64,000 nucleotides of DNA from contig JAPTJF010000005.1 of assembly GCA_029339195.1 (NCBI GenBank), positions 62,001 to 126,000 on the forward strand, given 5' to 3'. The notes under the pieces are model-generated. The model was not told the DNA's origin. It saw only the letters and a list, made by a program, of their open reading frames with translations, and did not search any database. Shown here piece after piece: positions 1-11,393 of this stretch. The position numbers were made by a program, and so were the translations under genes. The DNA comes from Micractinium sp. NFX-FRZ (Eukaryota; Chlorophyta; Trebouxiophyceae; Chlorellales; Chlorellaceae). How positions within the stretch are numbered: the first letter of the stretch is position 1; each line of letters opens with the position of its first letter.

Positions 1-208
1 CTCTCTGCTCCGAAATGCATGCCTGCAGCACCCAAGCCATGTGCTGCGCAGCCTGACTCCACGTCACCCTTTGGCTCCAATGCCCGGTCGTTTCCCCAAT
101 CTTCCCCCCGGTGCCTCCCGCTCCCCTTCTTGCACCTGCACCCCCCACCCCATCTCACACCCGCTCCCTCTGCCTCTGCTGCTCCTATGCCATTACTCCG
201 CCCTGCAG

Positions 209-255
209 TCATTGCCAACTCCTTGCTGGAGGGCAACACCGGCTGCTCTCTCTGC
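209..255 (+). repeat. Decayed copy of the 5' edge of exon 328-430
   Basis: Positions 209-255 repeat, with mismatches, the start of the exon at 328, including its CAG acceptor (206-208). Both begin TCATTGCCA and share the following CTCCT/CTCGCTGGA and GGCTGCT blocks. The offset is 119 bp. The copy lies in the preceding intron and could act as a cryptic acceptor. Confidence 0.7.
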
Positions 256-327
256 GCCGCTGCCCACCCTCTGTCACATAAATCAGCATGCTGTGACGGA
301 AAACAAATACGTGTGTCTGATTTGCAG

Positions 328-3300
328 TCATTGCCATCTCCTCGCTGGACCGCAAGACGGGCTGCTTCTCCTTCTGGGACGACTGCTTTGACGTGGCCGA
401 CATTGTGACAGAGTGGAGGGAGGAGTGGGGGTGAGTGGCCACGTGGCAAAGGGAACGGCTCACGGCTTGCGGGGAAACACGGGAGGGCAGCTGCATGGAT
501 GAGTCTGAGATGGTGGCGCAAGTCGTGGGGGCCTAAACAACCGAGACAAACCGAGCATCCTGCCGGCAGGCTGCTGCTGCGTGCGACATGGATGTTCAAG
601 TAGGGAGGGGTTGGGGATTGCCGTCGAGCTGTGTTACACCAATGTGTTGCTTGTAACCCCTCCCTGGTTTGCCTGCCCCCCCATGCTGCATTCCTCCAGG
701 CTGGACAAGCTGCCTCTTTATGGCATGGGGGTCTCCGCTGGGGGCGCCTTCCTGCTCAAGCTTCCACGCTACCTGAAGGTGTGTGGCTGCCCCAGAGGCT
801 GCAGGCCAGCCTGTGTTGCTACCAGAGTTACTCTTTGCTTCGGTGTGCACGGTCGTCAAATGTCCGCACATGGAGACGCACGATGCATCCCACTCATCTC
901 CACCCGGTGCATGCTGCCGACATGTTCACACCTGTTGTGCTGTTTTTGGCCTGGCAGCTAGGCGGTGTTGTGCGCACTGACCCCAGGAGCCATGCCTGCC
1001 TGTACCTTTCCAATGTGACGACCAGGCGTGCCTGCTCGTCTCCCTCCCTTCCTTGTGCAGCTGGATGGCGTGGTGTCAGAGGCGCTGGGCATCGACCCCA
1101 ACTCGGGCGGCTTCCGCGACATCCCGGGACGTGAGAGGGGGGAAGTGCAGCTGTGAGGGAGGCGGGACACACCCGCTCTTTTTAGAGTTTGAGGGGCCTA
1201 GATACAAAGTGCCCGCCGGTGGGTTGGCATGTCTGACTTGACTGCTGCCCACGCCTGCCTCACGCACCCACCTGCAGAGTGCGCCCGCCTGCATGTGTCC
1301 ATGAGCCCGGCACCACTCCTTTCAATGCAACATGACACTCGCACCGCCCGTGGCTGCTATCTGATTAGGTATCTCTGCCTTGCGTGGCCCCCATGCACCC
1401 TCTGCAGAGTACCCGCCCGCCATGTTCTTCAGCATGCAGCGCGACGACAAGCAGAAGGAGCTGATCAAGTGGAACCAGGAGATCCTGCGGGACCGCAACA
1501 CGCCCGCCGAAGTCATCGACGTGAGCCCTCCTCCCAGGCTGCTTTTTGGTTCAGCAGTAGCTTGTTGCAGCCTAACTGGGCGTGCTGGTCCCTTGCGTGT
1601 TGGATGCTGGGGGGCTGCACTGGCAGGCTGTGAGCAGGGCTGGCTGGCCGGCTCACCCTGCCCCTCATAAATTCTCCATCCCCGTCCTCGTGCCACCCCG
1701 CGCTTCCCCATCCCCTCCCTTGCACCCCGCACCCCGCTCCCATGTCGTGTGCCCATTCGACCCTCTTCACCCCATCCCTTGTGCCCCTCTGCCCTTCCCC
1801 ACCACCCCTCCCTTGCGCCCCGCCGCCCCGCAGGTCTACCCCCGCCAGGTCTACCCCACATACTTCTCCGACCGCAGCCCGTACTACATCGATGAGAGTG
1901 AGTGTGGTTTGTCATGACGAGATGATGCAAAACTGTGGCACGTGGTGTCTGCCCATGGCCCCTCCCTCCTGCCCCGCCCCATCCCTCCCACCTGGTTCAA
2001 GGCTTCAGCCGCAGGATGTGGACCACAAGTCATCAATCTTCCCTCCCACCTGGTGCACCACGCGCTTTTCCTCCCATTCCACCCTTCCTGCAGAGTTCAG
2101 CCGCAAGATCTGGGAGGGCCTGAAAAAGATCGACATGATTGACGAGGAGGGCAACGTGCTGGAGGACCCACGGTGGGGGGGGGTTAGCTTGGGTGGGGTG
2201 GGGTGTGAGGCGGGGTGAGATTTGGCTGGCATCCAGCACGCAGTCCATTTGCCGCCCCTGACTCCTGCCCTCCTTGCGCCCAACGCTACCGCAGGTACAC
2301 GCCCCGCCCCTGGCTGAAGAGCCTGCAGGATGTGGTGCCGGAGCTGCGGGCTGGCAAGACGGAGGCTCAGGGGGAGCTGGCCATCCCTGTGTGGCCCGAG
2401 ACCACGCCGGAGGTCAACGTGCCCGGGGTGCGTGGTGTGTGCGACAGCCTCAAGCCTAGCTAGCGCCGCTGGGAGCTGAGCATTCGCCTGGCTGTGGGAG
2501 GCCCTGCCTGCTGCCGTGGATGGCATCGTGTGCCCCAGCCGATCGTGTGCAACGCATGCACCATCAGGCAGCGCTGCTTGCTGTCGGCTGTGCTGCTCTG
2601 CGCATGCAGGCCACTTGCCTTGGCAGCGCTGCCAACGTGCCTGTGTCTGTGTTGCACACCGCAGTACTTGAAGCATGATCCCTTTCCCCCGGCGACTCAA
2701 GACCTGCCGTCCCACCAGCAGATCTGGTCCCTGCTGGGGCTGCCCGTCTTACCTCCCAACAAATGATGGTGTCTTTCCACCGCTGCTCCCACTCGTGCGC
2801 CCGCAGATCTGGTCTCTCATGAACCTGGCCTACGCCGCCCACGAAATCATTTCCGACTACGTCTCCGTCGCCCTCATCTGGTTCGAGAGCGGGTGAGTGG
2901 GGCGTGCGGGCTTCTCACAAAGCGGGGGCAATGAAGGGCGTGCCTGCAAGCGCCGCGCTGTGCTGCTGTGGTGCCTACCGCCGTCCCGGCATGCCCGGCA
3001 CCCTCCTCATTCCACCGCTGCAGCCAGTCAAGGTACAGCCCTGAAGCACGATTGCGCCAGGATGTGCGCGCCAGTTTCTGCTGTTGTTCCCAACATTGTG
3101 CCGTGTCCATTTGAATGTGCCCCCCTACAGGGCCACCGAGGATGTGCAGTACCTGCAGGACTGGTTCACCTACGGCCTGCCCCCGCCTCCCTCCCCACCC
3201 CCGCCGACGCCCTCCCCGCCGTCCCCACGCCCCCCGCCCCCTCGCCCTCCCACGCCCAAGCCGCCCTCCCCACAGCCCCCCGCACCTCCGCTGCCCTCGC

Positions 3301-4290
3301 CGGACGCCAAGTGAGAGGGGCTGACGCTGGGGTTTGGGGAATGCATCTTTCACCGAGCGCTGCCTGTGCATATGGCAACGGCACTAAGCACCACAACCTG
3401 ACACGTCTCCCTTGCTCTGCCGCGCAGCCTTACCGCCGCCGCTATCCCTGGCGACCAAGCCTCCGGTGCCGCCTCCCCGCCGGGCACCGCCGGCACTGAC
3501 GGCAGCAGCAGAGGTGGCAGCGGCGGTGGCATGAGCGGCAGCACCATTGCCATCATTGGTAAGGGTGCCTTGACTTCCCACTGCCGCTGCTGCTGCTGTG
3601 CTGGTGTTGCTCCTGCCGCTGCTGCGGCTGCCGAAGGGGCACGTGGTAAGCACAGGCGCACTTGAATTGCCTGGGTGGAGTGTCTGGTTCTCTCCCAGCC
3701 TGTTGCACAGTCACACGCATGCCATTTGTCTGTCCCCCTGCAGCTGGCGCTGCCGGCGGTGCCGTGGCCGTCCTGGTCATCGCCGGCGTGGCCTGGTGCT
3801 GTGTGCGCCGCCGGCGGGCGGCACGCGAGGCAGCGGCGGCTGGCGGCCCTCCACCATCCACCATGCACGCGGTGCACATGCCTGCAGGTGGGTGGGCGGG
3901 CAGGGGTGGGGGTGGGGCAGGCTCTGTGCCTCTGCCTGGTCACCATGCTCCAGCAGCTTGCCCAAGTGTGCAACGTCGGCCTGCAACTGCCACTAGGGAG
4001 GGAAACCACCACGTCATCAGCCGGTGCCAGCCTGCATGCCCATCTCTCGGACGGCTGCCTGCGCACCCACCATCTGCATGCCTCTGCCCTTGCACCTCTG
4101 CCTGCCAGCAGGCGGCGTGGCCCACGTGTCCATCAGCCGCTCGGCCAGCCTCATCCCCGGGGCAAAGGGCAAGTTCGAGCTGGCGGAGGTGGTGGAGCAG
4201 ACGGGGAGCCCGTACAGCGCCCGGCGCCGCATGCGTACTGCCTTCCATGCCGGCGGGACGGAGAGCCCGCACAAGACGGATGCCGTCTGA
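328..4290 (+). CDS. Membrane-tethered alpha/beta-hydrolase-fold protein with Ser/Pro-rich spacer (5' end outside window)
   Basis: Exons read as 328-430, 700-778, 1061-1130, 1408-1520, 1834-1897, 2094-2172, 2295-2427, 2665-about 2730, 2807-2892, 3131-3310, 3428-3558, 3744-3887 and 4112-4290. The first exon is internal (AG acceptor at 326-327), so the N-terminus lies upstream. The protein has a GVSAGG nucleophile elbow in exon 700-778, as in serine hydrolases of the alpha/beta fold, then about 230 residues of globular sequence. Exon 3131-3310 encodes a Pro/Ser-rich stretch resembling the spacers of algal hydroxyproline-rich wall proteins. Exons 3428-3887 give a Gly/Ser linker, one hydrophobic helix (AVAVLVIAGVAW) and a basic stop-transfer CVRRRR, followed by a tail of about 80 residues. 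I infer an extracellular esterase or thioesterase head tethered to the plasma membrane. The junction between 2665 and 2807 is unresolved: both sides carry AGATCTGGTC and no canonical donor keeps phase. Substrate unknown. Confidence 0.72.
1278..1306 (+). repeat. Decayed copy of the 5' edge of exon 1408-1520
   Basis: CTGCAGAGTGCGCCCGCC followed by CATG resembles CTGCAGAGTACCCGCCCGCC followed by CATG at the real exon. The offset is 130 bp and the acceptor CAG is kept. Confidence 0.6.
2004..2021 (+). repeat. Short copy of the 5' edge of exon 2094-2172
   Basis: TTCAGCCGCAGGATGTGG at 2004 matches TTCAGCCGCAAGATCTGG at the start of the real exon, about 92 bp downstream. It lies inside the intron. 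Confidence 0.55.
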
Positions 4291-4554
4291 GCTAAGCTGC
4301 CCTGCAGCTGCCAGCATGCGTTCCTGTTGTTGCTGACATGACTTGTGACTGACCGGTGACCTTCAGTTCTCTCTTCGCCTGCACCTTTTTCTCTACTCCC
4401 TGCCTTGACTAGAGGCCCTTACGTCTCCTGCCCCTGCCGTTTCTTACCCCGGCCTTGCTGAGTGCTCGGCTGACAAACGCTGGTGTTCCCTTCCTCTCTC
4501 CTTAGTCAGTCTGACTTCTGTACATGTCTTCTAACGATCTTAATGCGTGACACT

Positions 4555-4559
4555 TGTAA
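4555..4559 (+). terminator. TGTAA poly(A) signal, hydrolase gene
   Basis: TGTAA lies 265 nt after the stop at 4290. It is the usual green-algal polyadenylation signal, assigned here by position only. The interval 4291-4820 holds this 3' UTR and the upstream region of the next gene; no other gene is evident in it. Confidence 0.45.
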
Positions 4560-4820
4560 GTGCAAGTAAGTACTCACTGGTCATGCAATGCTGCGGAAAC
4601 TTCCACCGCCGGCGGCCGCCAGGTGCCCAGCTGGCAGAGGCGCTGTAGGGTTCATGGGTGGGTTGACCCCGCGCCGCTTGTTTATTTGCCTCGATCGCTT
4701 TAAGTTGCAGCCTCCGTCCATCTCTGCGTCCCACTCGCTTCCGAGGAGCACCGTCCACCTGCTCCCAACTCGCTCCGACACCTCGCACACGCGGCCAGAG
4801 AGCCGCACGGATCTGCCGCA

Positions 4821-7173
4821 ATGTCTGGAGTGTGGTCAGCCACCGGGGGCGGCGGCCCCGAGTCCCCGCGGCATTGCGTGCTGGCGCCGCCACTATCAGC
4901 ACCGCAGGCGCCCGAGCAGACGGTACCACTGCCAGAAACAGACCTCATCAGTGTGCTGCTCTGTGATCATCGCCAGGCCCTCACTCTGTTCAACCACTTT
5001 ACTGTGGCAAGTGGTTCATTTGAGGCAGCCGATAGTAGTGGGGCAGGAGGGGGCTGGCTGGCCAGCGCATGAGCCATAAGCTGCGCCCGTGCACGGAGGG
5101 CGTCTTGCCCGGCGCACCTGCCCAGCTGGTCCCCCGCTCTTGGTGAGTGCACTGCCTCACTCCCTGGCTCTGACGGAAGCGGCATTTCATTACAACCCCG
5201 CTTCCTGTTTGCCCAGGCAGCGGCGCAGGGCAACACCCACGCCATGGAGCTTCTGGCGGGTGCACTGGCGATCGACCTGCGCCTGCACTCGCAGGCAGGT
5301 GCCGCACCCGGTTTGCAGCAGTCCCGCTGCACGCAGCAGTTGAAGGCGCACATGGTGCCCGGCACCGGTTGTTTTGTGGGGGGTAGCTGCCTGCTCCACC
5401 TTGATGCCTCACTTCCCAGCCCAGACACTCTTGTGCGGGTGGCTTCTCACCGGGCCGGCTTACGAGGCTCGGCCAGTCTCGAAAGACTCGCACAGCCAAT
5501 TGGCTCCTCCTCCGCCCGCCTGCCTGCCCTGCCCTGCCTGCCTGCGTGCCCGCCTGCCCGCCTGCTGGCGTCCGAAGACCTCCCCCTCACCCCCATCCAG
5601 CTTCCTCCTCCGCCCCTTTACTGCTGCGCATGCCACACTGTCTTTGCCCCCGTCATGGCAGGCTGTGCTTGATGTGCTGTGCCCGCTGCTGGAGCGGCGC
5701 TATGCGGCTGAGGGAGCCCAGCTGGCAGGCAGGCTGCGGGCACAGCTGCAGTCGGTGGAGCGGGACATGCTCGAGGTGCGCTTGTTGTTTACTGTTACTT
5801 TTCCCTACTGCATGGTTGCTGAGTAGGTGGGTTCTAACGTTCTGATACCCCGGGCAATTGTTTGAGAATAGGATAGATGGGCGGGCAGGCGCTGGTGATG
5901 GGCAGCAAGAGAGGCTGGAGGATGGGAGGCAGGCGGCGGAAGAGGCGGGCTCAGCCTAGGCTAGCAGGCTGGCCGGCAGGCAGGCACCGGGTGATCACAT
6001 GCCTGCCTTTGTGGAATTCCCTCACCCACCACCCACCCGTTGCTCCCGTCACTCCTCCCCCCGGCCAGATGCTGACGTTCAGGCGGGAGCAGGACTGGCG
6101 GGCCCTGGCAGAGCGCACCAACATCACACACCAGGTACATGGGTGAACCTCGCTGCTTTATAAAGAAGCTGCCCTGGCACATCGCACCACCGGCTGCAGC
6201 TGCACACCAAGGCTGCGGCATGCCTTGGCTCCTGCGGCGGTTGCACTGCGCCGTGGCACACCCCCTTGTGCCGAGACAACTGCAGTTGTGTGCAACCACC
6301 TGTCTTGGGAACAAGGGTGCCAAGGATGACGGCTGCTCTGTTGTCCGTGCCGCAGGAGTATGCGGGGCATGTGAACGAAGTGGAGGTGCGGGTGCTGCCT
6401 CGGCTGGCGGCCGACATGAGGCAGGTGTGCTTTGGCCTTGGCAGCGGCAGCTGCTGACGGATGTGGTGAATGAGGACTGGGAACTGCGAGTTGCAGAGTG
6501 CACGGGCGGCCGAGCAGCCCAGTGCAGGGGATTGTCGGCCAGTCAGTCTGCGTGCATGGCGGACCCCCAAGGCTGGCAGCTGGGCTGCGGTGCCTGCAGG
6601 GCAGGGCGGCTGAGGGAGGAAATGAAAGGGAGCCGGCCATCTGGGCAGGCTGGGCTTTGCAATTGAGTTCAAGCTGGGCCGAGGGCCTGCTTGCCGAGCA
6701 GAGCCAGGCTGTGCCAGGCGAGCTCCTTCCGCCACTGCCAACGGTGCATGCCCAACCGCCCGCCCTGCCCATGCGGCCCGATCAGTACGTGTATGGCGCT
6801 CTTCACGCCGCCTCGGCTTCCCTTCCTTCCCACCGCCCCCACCCACCTTCAGGAGGAACTGGTGTCTGCTGGCCTCCTCTTCCAGCAGCAGAAGCAGACC
6901 GCCAGCCTGATGCCCCAGACGGGCGCTGCCGCGTTCACAGCTGCCGCGATGGTGGGCCCGGAGGCCGCCTCCGTGCTGGGGGCGCCGCTGCTGGCGGGGC
7001 AGTATCAGCCGCACACGCACCGCCACCACGGCGACGGCAGCAGCGGCGGTGGCAGCAGCAGTGCTGCTCTGCAGACGGGTGTGCAGCAGGTGATTGCCAG
7101 GAAGGGGCAGGGGCGCGAGGTGCCTGCTGCAGGGCAGGGCAGGGCGGCACACCCCGGACAGCAGGAGCCCTGA
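4821..7173 (+). CDS. Hemerythrin/HHE-like cation-binding domain protein
   Basis: Six exons (4821-5003, 5217-5294, 5662-5775, 6069-6134, 6356-6424, 6853-7173) give 276 residues with phase 0 at every junction. The sequence LLCDHRQALTLFNHF near residue 45 matches the first His helix of HHE domains, and YAGHVNEVEVRVLPRL in exon 6356-6424 matches a later metal-ligand helix. At the middle helix, LRLHSQAVLDVLCPLLERR keeps the His but lacks the usual HxxxE glutamate. The C-terminal part is low-complexity (Gln, His, Gly, Ser). Such four-helix bundles bind a di-iron or similar site and act in metal or oxygen sensing and handling. The second intron appears to use a GC donor (CAG|GCAGGT at 5295), because no GT donor keeps frame. 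The stop at 7171-7173 lies in the unspliced continuation of the last exon; a further splice after VQQ (GTGATT) is possible. Moderate confidence in family, low in function. Confidence 0.65.
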
Positions 7174-7268
7174 GCACTGTTCAAAGTTGTCGTTCTGTAC
7201 AAGGTGTCGTCCCTGAACCTGATGCACATCTTCCGTCTGCGCCCGCCGTGGGATGGATGTGTTATCAG

Positions 7269-7273
7269 TGTAA
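7269..7273 (+). terminator. TGTAA poly(A) signal, HHE gene
   Basis: TGTAA lies about 96 nt after the stop at 7173. The interval 7174-7556 otherwise shows no coding signal; it holds this 3' UTR and the 5' flank of esterase A. Confidence 0.5.
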
Positions 7274-7556
7274 AGCATCAGGCTGCATATCGATATCATG
7301 GTGTGGAAGCATGAGAACGAACCGGCGCTGAGCCCGTGCTAGGCGTGCGGTGAAATTGGTGCAGACGCGCCCCCATCAGAAGGAGGGTGCAGCCGAAGGG
7401 ATGCCGGTCTCAATTCATCCGTGCGTGGACTCAAGGGAGGTACACGCCGCTGGGCGGCGACATCGGCAACATTTGCCCAATCTAAAATACGCCGTCGCCC
7501 TGCGCTCCCCCTTGCGTCTTGCACCTCTTTTAGCTCCGAAGAGGGTGGCCACTGTC

Positions 7557-10500
7557 ATGTGTCCGCTGCGATCAGTGTTGGCCGCCGTCCTGGTCACGGC
7601 AGTGGTGGTGGGCTCTCCCGCCGCCGCTGCCGCTGCCCCGGACGTGGGCAGCAGGCAGCCCTTGGTGCAACTCAACGGCCGCTTCCACCCGGGGCCGGGC
7701 GCGTCCCGGCTGGCGTCATTGCCTCAGGTGGGCAGCCAGCGGGCCCATGCGTGCGCCACTCAGGAGATGGAGAGGCGCGCGCCTTGCTGCACCCGCTACA
7801 CCAGCTTCCGCACCCCACCGTCCCCGAGCCTCTTCCTGGTGGTGGGGGGAAGCGGGGACATCTCCGTGCACAGATGTCTCAACAGTTTTTTCGTTGTTCC
7901 TGTGCAGTGGATGAGTTGGCCCGCCAGCTCAGCAACCGTCACCTTCTCTGGGTCCAACAGAGTCGCCGTTGTGCTGGACGTCAACGTCACAACCTTCCCG
8001 CCGGGCAGCGAGTGGATCTCCCAACTGCGCGCCGCCTACCCAACCGCGCGCTTCCAGGTGCGTGCGCCGGCCCGCGCTCAAGGACATGCCCAAAGGCCTG
8101 CCTGGCTTTTGAACGGCATGCACCGACTGCCGGCACATTCCGTTTCCATGCCAGAGCTCGCCCCCTGTGCAAGCTCCTGCCTGCCTTGAAGACAGCGCTC
8201 CTCCGTGGCTGCCCTTGCCTGGCTGGACTGTGGGTAGACAGATTTGAATGGGGAAGCAGCACGCCTCCCCCGTCGCCCAAGGGACTGATCTCCAACCTGA
8301 TCTCCAGCCTGATCTCCAAGGGGCTGACCTCCAACCTTATCACCAACCTTGTCCTGGCCAGCTGTGCGCACTCCCTTGCCTGGCGGCACTGCAGCTAGCT
8401 GACTTGCATGGGAATAAACAACAGCGGGCGCAGAATGTGCCCCAATGCCTGCCTCTGAGCAGAACTGCACGGTTCCCTCCCTGAAATTGATGCAGATCGA
8501 CCTGGCTGGGAAGACGCATGGGGCGACTGAGGTGCCTCACCAGGTGTCCAATATGCTGCATCCCACCTCATGCCTGACCAGAGCTGCACAGCCCCTGCCT
8601 GATTGCCTTGCAGATTGAGTTGGATGGGAAGGTGCAGGTGGTGAAGGAGGTGCGGCGGTCATCCCCTGTGCAGACCTGGCACGCAACTGGGCTCAGCACA
8701 GGCAAGCCGGGAACCGTCATACCTGTAGAGATGCACACGGTGTAACAGGAAGGAAGGAAGGAAGGAAGGAAGCGCCTCCTTTGATGGGGCTTTTTCATTC
8801 CCCTGCTGCATGCACTGGCTGAGGCTGATTGTGGCGCCGCGAGGGGCCAGTTATAGCCCCGGCTGACCAACACCGGCATGGATTGGTCAATCCTCCTCTC
8901 TGCCTCCCTACCGTATCTGTGTGAGGAGGTGGCGGTCGAGGCCAGAACTATTATCCCCTCCTCATGACCTCTCTGCCCCGCGCCCTGTGCCGCTGGTCTT
9001 ACACACTGTCAGCCTCTTGAGCTGTCCCTGCCCAACCCTGCTCCCTGCCTGCTCCGCTTGCGCCCCCCCAGCAGGCCAGCACACGCTGAGGGTCACGATG
9101 ATTAGTGAGGCCCGCTACGGTGCCGCATGGCTGAAGAGCATCACTCTCTCGCCAGCTGGCCGCTTCTTCCCGCCGCCAGCGACCCCCGGCGAGGTCTCCA
9201 ACAGGCGTATACTCTTCATTGGCGACTCCCTCACGTGAGCGGTGATAAGTAACATCAATTGGCAATGCAGGGGTGTCATGTGCATGTCAAAGGCGCATGG
9301 CGGCGCATGCCCGTGGCCTGCCGCTCCCCCTGCTCAGCCCAACCCCCGCTGCCCCCACATGCTCGCTGCCCCTCTCTTGCGGTGCCACTTCCCCCCCCCC
9401 GCAGGGCTGGCTCCGGCAACACAGGAAACCTCAAGTGTTCAACTCTGGGGAGCCCTGTGCAGGATGCTCAGCGTGCATACAGCCCAGTGGCGGCCCGGGC
9501 TCTTAAAGCAGATTGCCAGGTCCTGGCCTGGAGTGGGGCCAGCCTCGGCATCTACCGCAGGAGGTGGGCTAACCCGCTGTGCTGTGCTGTGCAGTGCTAT
9601 GCTATGCTGTGCTGTGCTGTGCTGTGCTGTGCTGTGCTGTGCCGTGCCAAACTGTGCTGTGCCGCGCTGCCCTGTGCTGTGCCGGGCAGTATTGCGCTGT
9701 GCCGTGCCGTGCCAAACTGTGCTGTGCCGTGCCGTGCCGTGCAGTATTGGCTGTGCCGTGCTGTGCTGCTGTGCTGCTGTGCTGCACTAAGCTGTGCTGT
9801 GCTGTGCTGACAAGCGCGCCCAGGTGCTGGTCACGGCAGCAGATGTGCACGGGATGGGTTGGGCTGGGGCCACCGCCTGTGCCTTGCTGTGCGCTGCAGG
9901 AAACCACAGCATGCTGCACAGCTTAGCACGTCAGCTGGCATGCTATGCTTGCCACTGCCGCTGCACATGCTTCGCCCGCTCGCTGCCTCCCCTCCCATCT
10001 GGCAGGGTGGATGGCTGGACAGAGCAGCAGGGCCGGCTCTATCAGCCACGAATGCGGGACCTGTTTAGGCGGGCAGACGCACTTGGGCCTGCATCCACCT
10101 ACAACTACACCGCATTTGTGCCCCAGGTTGGAGAAGGGCTGCCGCTGCATGCGGGGTGCCCTGGTTTCAGGGGCCTGGGAGCGTGCCCGAGCGAGCATTC
10201 GTGCCCCGGGTGGCTGGCGTGCTGATGCAAGCCACTCGTTATGTCGTGGTCTCGTCAAGGCCCGTAGCGGCCTTTGCACCAGCGCCGCATGCAGCCCGGT
10301 TCCTACGTGTGCAGCTCCTGCCACGAAGCCTCCCGTTACCCCCGCTTTTGCCGTCTCCGCATTAGCCTCACTCCTCACGGCTTCAAGCTCCCCACCTGTT
10401 GGCAACGTCACTTGCCCCTGCCCGCACACGGGCACACACTTGAAAAGTGCCCTGGGGATCCTCCCCTCTTGTGCAGGTGGTGGCTGGCTGCCGGCACCCC

Positions 10501-11393
10501 CGACTTCAACGAGGTGTCCCTCAGCCTCACCTCCTCAACACATGTTTTTCATTTACCTTCCCCTCAACTCTGCCAGCGTTCCGCCCTCTTGTTCAGGTGG
10601 TGGTGCTGGCTGCCGGCATCAATGACTTTAATGAGGTCTCCCTCAGCCCCACCTTCAAAGTGCTCTCTGGCCCGCTGGGCAAGCTGCCCACGCTGCAAGT
10701 GTGGCTGCAAGAGTACGAGGCGCTCGTGCGCGAGGTGCGAGGTGCACTGGGGCTGCAGTCGCTGGCCCGGCATGGCCGGCACGACTGCTGGGCAGCAGGC
10801 TGGGGGGTGGCCTGCTGCTGGCTGAGTGCCATTGTCCTGCCTGCTTGTCTGCCTGCCTGCAGGACGAGCTCACCCGACCCTCACACCCGCCTGTCCCTCT
10901 ACTGGTGCACTCACGTCTCCCCTTGTATGCCTGACTGATCGTTGCCTGCCGCTTGCAGATCCGAGCGGCCTACCCAGAGGCCGCCATCGTCCAAGTGACT
11001 TGGCCCTTTGAGTTGGCGCTCGCGGGCATTCGGGACTGGCAGCAGCAGCTGGCCTACCAGCAGTGGATGGCAGCAGCTGTGTCACACTTTGCCCGGGCAG
11101 GCATACCCAAGGTCTACTCTCTGCAAGTGAGTTGATCCCCCCATGCATGTCACGCTGCCCGGCTGCTTGGCCAGCCTGCCGCACTGTCCGCTGGCTTACA
11201 CTCAGCGCGCGCACGCAGCGCTCAAGGCTGCTTGTCTTGCTGCTCACTTCGCCCCTGCTCCCATCCGCAGGTGGACGGCAACGATTTTGCAAACACAAAC
11301 TATTGCAAGGACCACCCGGATGTGGCCACCCATGCCCAGGTGGCGGCTCAGCTTGTCAGCTTCATACAAATGGCGCTGCCAGGCTTCAGATAG
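7557..11393 (+). CDS. Secreted SGNH hydrolase, carbohydrate esterase family 2-like (copy A)
   Basis: Nine exons (7557-7727, 7908-8057, 8614-8701, 9075-9234, 9405-9563, 10006-10126, 10597-10734, 10959-11126, 11271-11393) encode 425 residues in frame. MCPLRSVLAAVLVTAVVVGS is a clear signal peptide. Residues about 30-170 form the beta-sandwich-like N-terminal part typical of CE2 enzymes, and the SGNH domain follows. FIGDSLT gives nucleophile Ser188, SGAS gives block II, AAGIND gives Asn292, and CKDHPD near the C-terminus gives His400. CE2 enzymes remove acetyl groups from plant-type polysaccharides; a wall or extracellular role is inferred. Intron 3 uses a GC donor (CAG|GCAAGC at 8702). Compared with copies B and C it lacks the two introns flanking the WPFE segment, and it shares with B, not C, the intron that splits the Thr codon of GDSLT. 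Confidence 0.85.
8280..8345. repeat. Degenerate 12-15 bp minisatellite in esterase A intron
   Basis: About five imperfect copies of CTGATCTCCAAC-like units in tandem, inside the intron between exons 7908-8057 and 8614-8701. Confidence 0.7.
8747..8772. repeat. (GGAA)n microsatellite
   Basis: About six uninterrupted AGGA/GGAA units in the intron following exon 8614-8701. Confidence 0.9.
9577..9820. repeat. (TGTGC)n pentanucleotide array in esterase A intron
   Basis: About 240 bp of TGTGC with TGTGCC, TGCGC and CAAAC interruptions, filling most of the intron between exons 9405-9563 and 10006-10126. It is translatable in all forward frames (runs of Cys-Ala-Val type), which creates spurious ORFs on both strands. 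Confidence 0.9.
10477..10531 (+). repeat. Decayed copy of the catalytic-Asn exon
   Basis: This segment, preceded by TTGTGCAG, copies the start of exon 10597-10734 with a 120 bp offset: GTGGTGG, CTGGCTGCCGGCA, GACTTCAACGAGGT and TCCCTCAGCC all recur. Relative to the real exon it has lost 2 nt after GTGGTGG and changed the AGIND codons, so it cannot encode the active site. Confidence 0.85.

Noticed and set aside
6124..7299. 391-codon minus-strand ORF
   Set aside because: It lies opposite the HHE gene exons, is rich in Arg/His/Pro/Gln with no motif, and the plus strand has a coherent spliced product.
9242..9926. Cys-rich ORFs (AVLCCAVLC type) that look like a metallothionein
   Set aside because: They are translations of the TGTGC pentamer array in an intron, in several frames at once.
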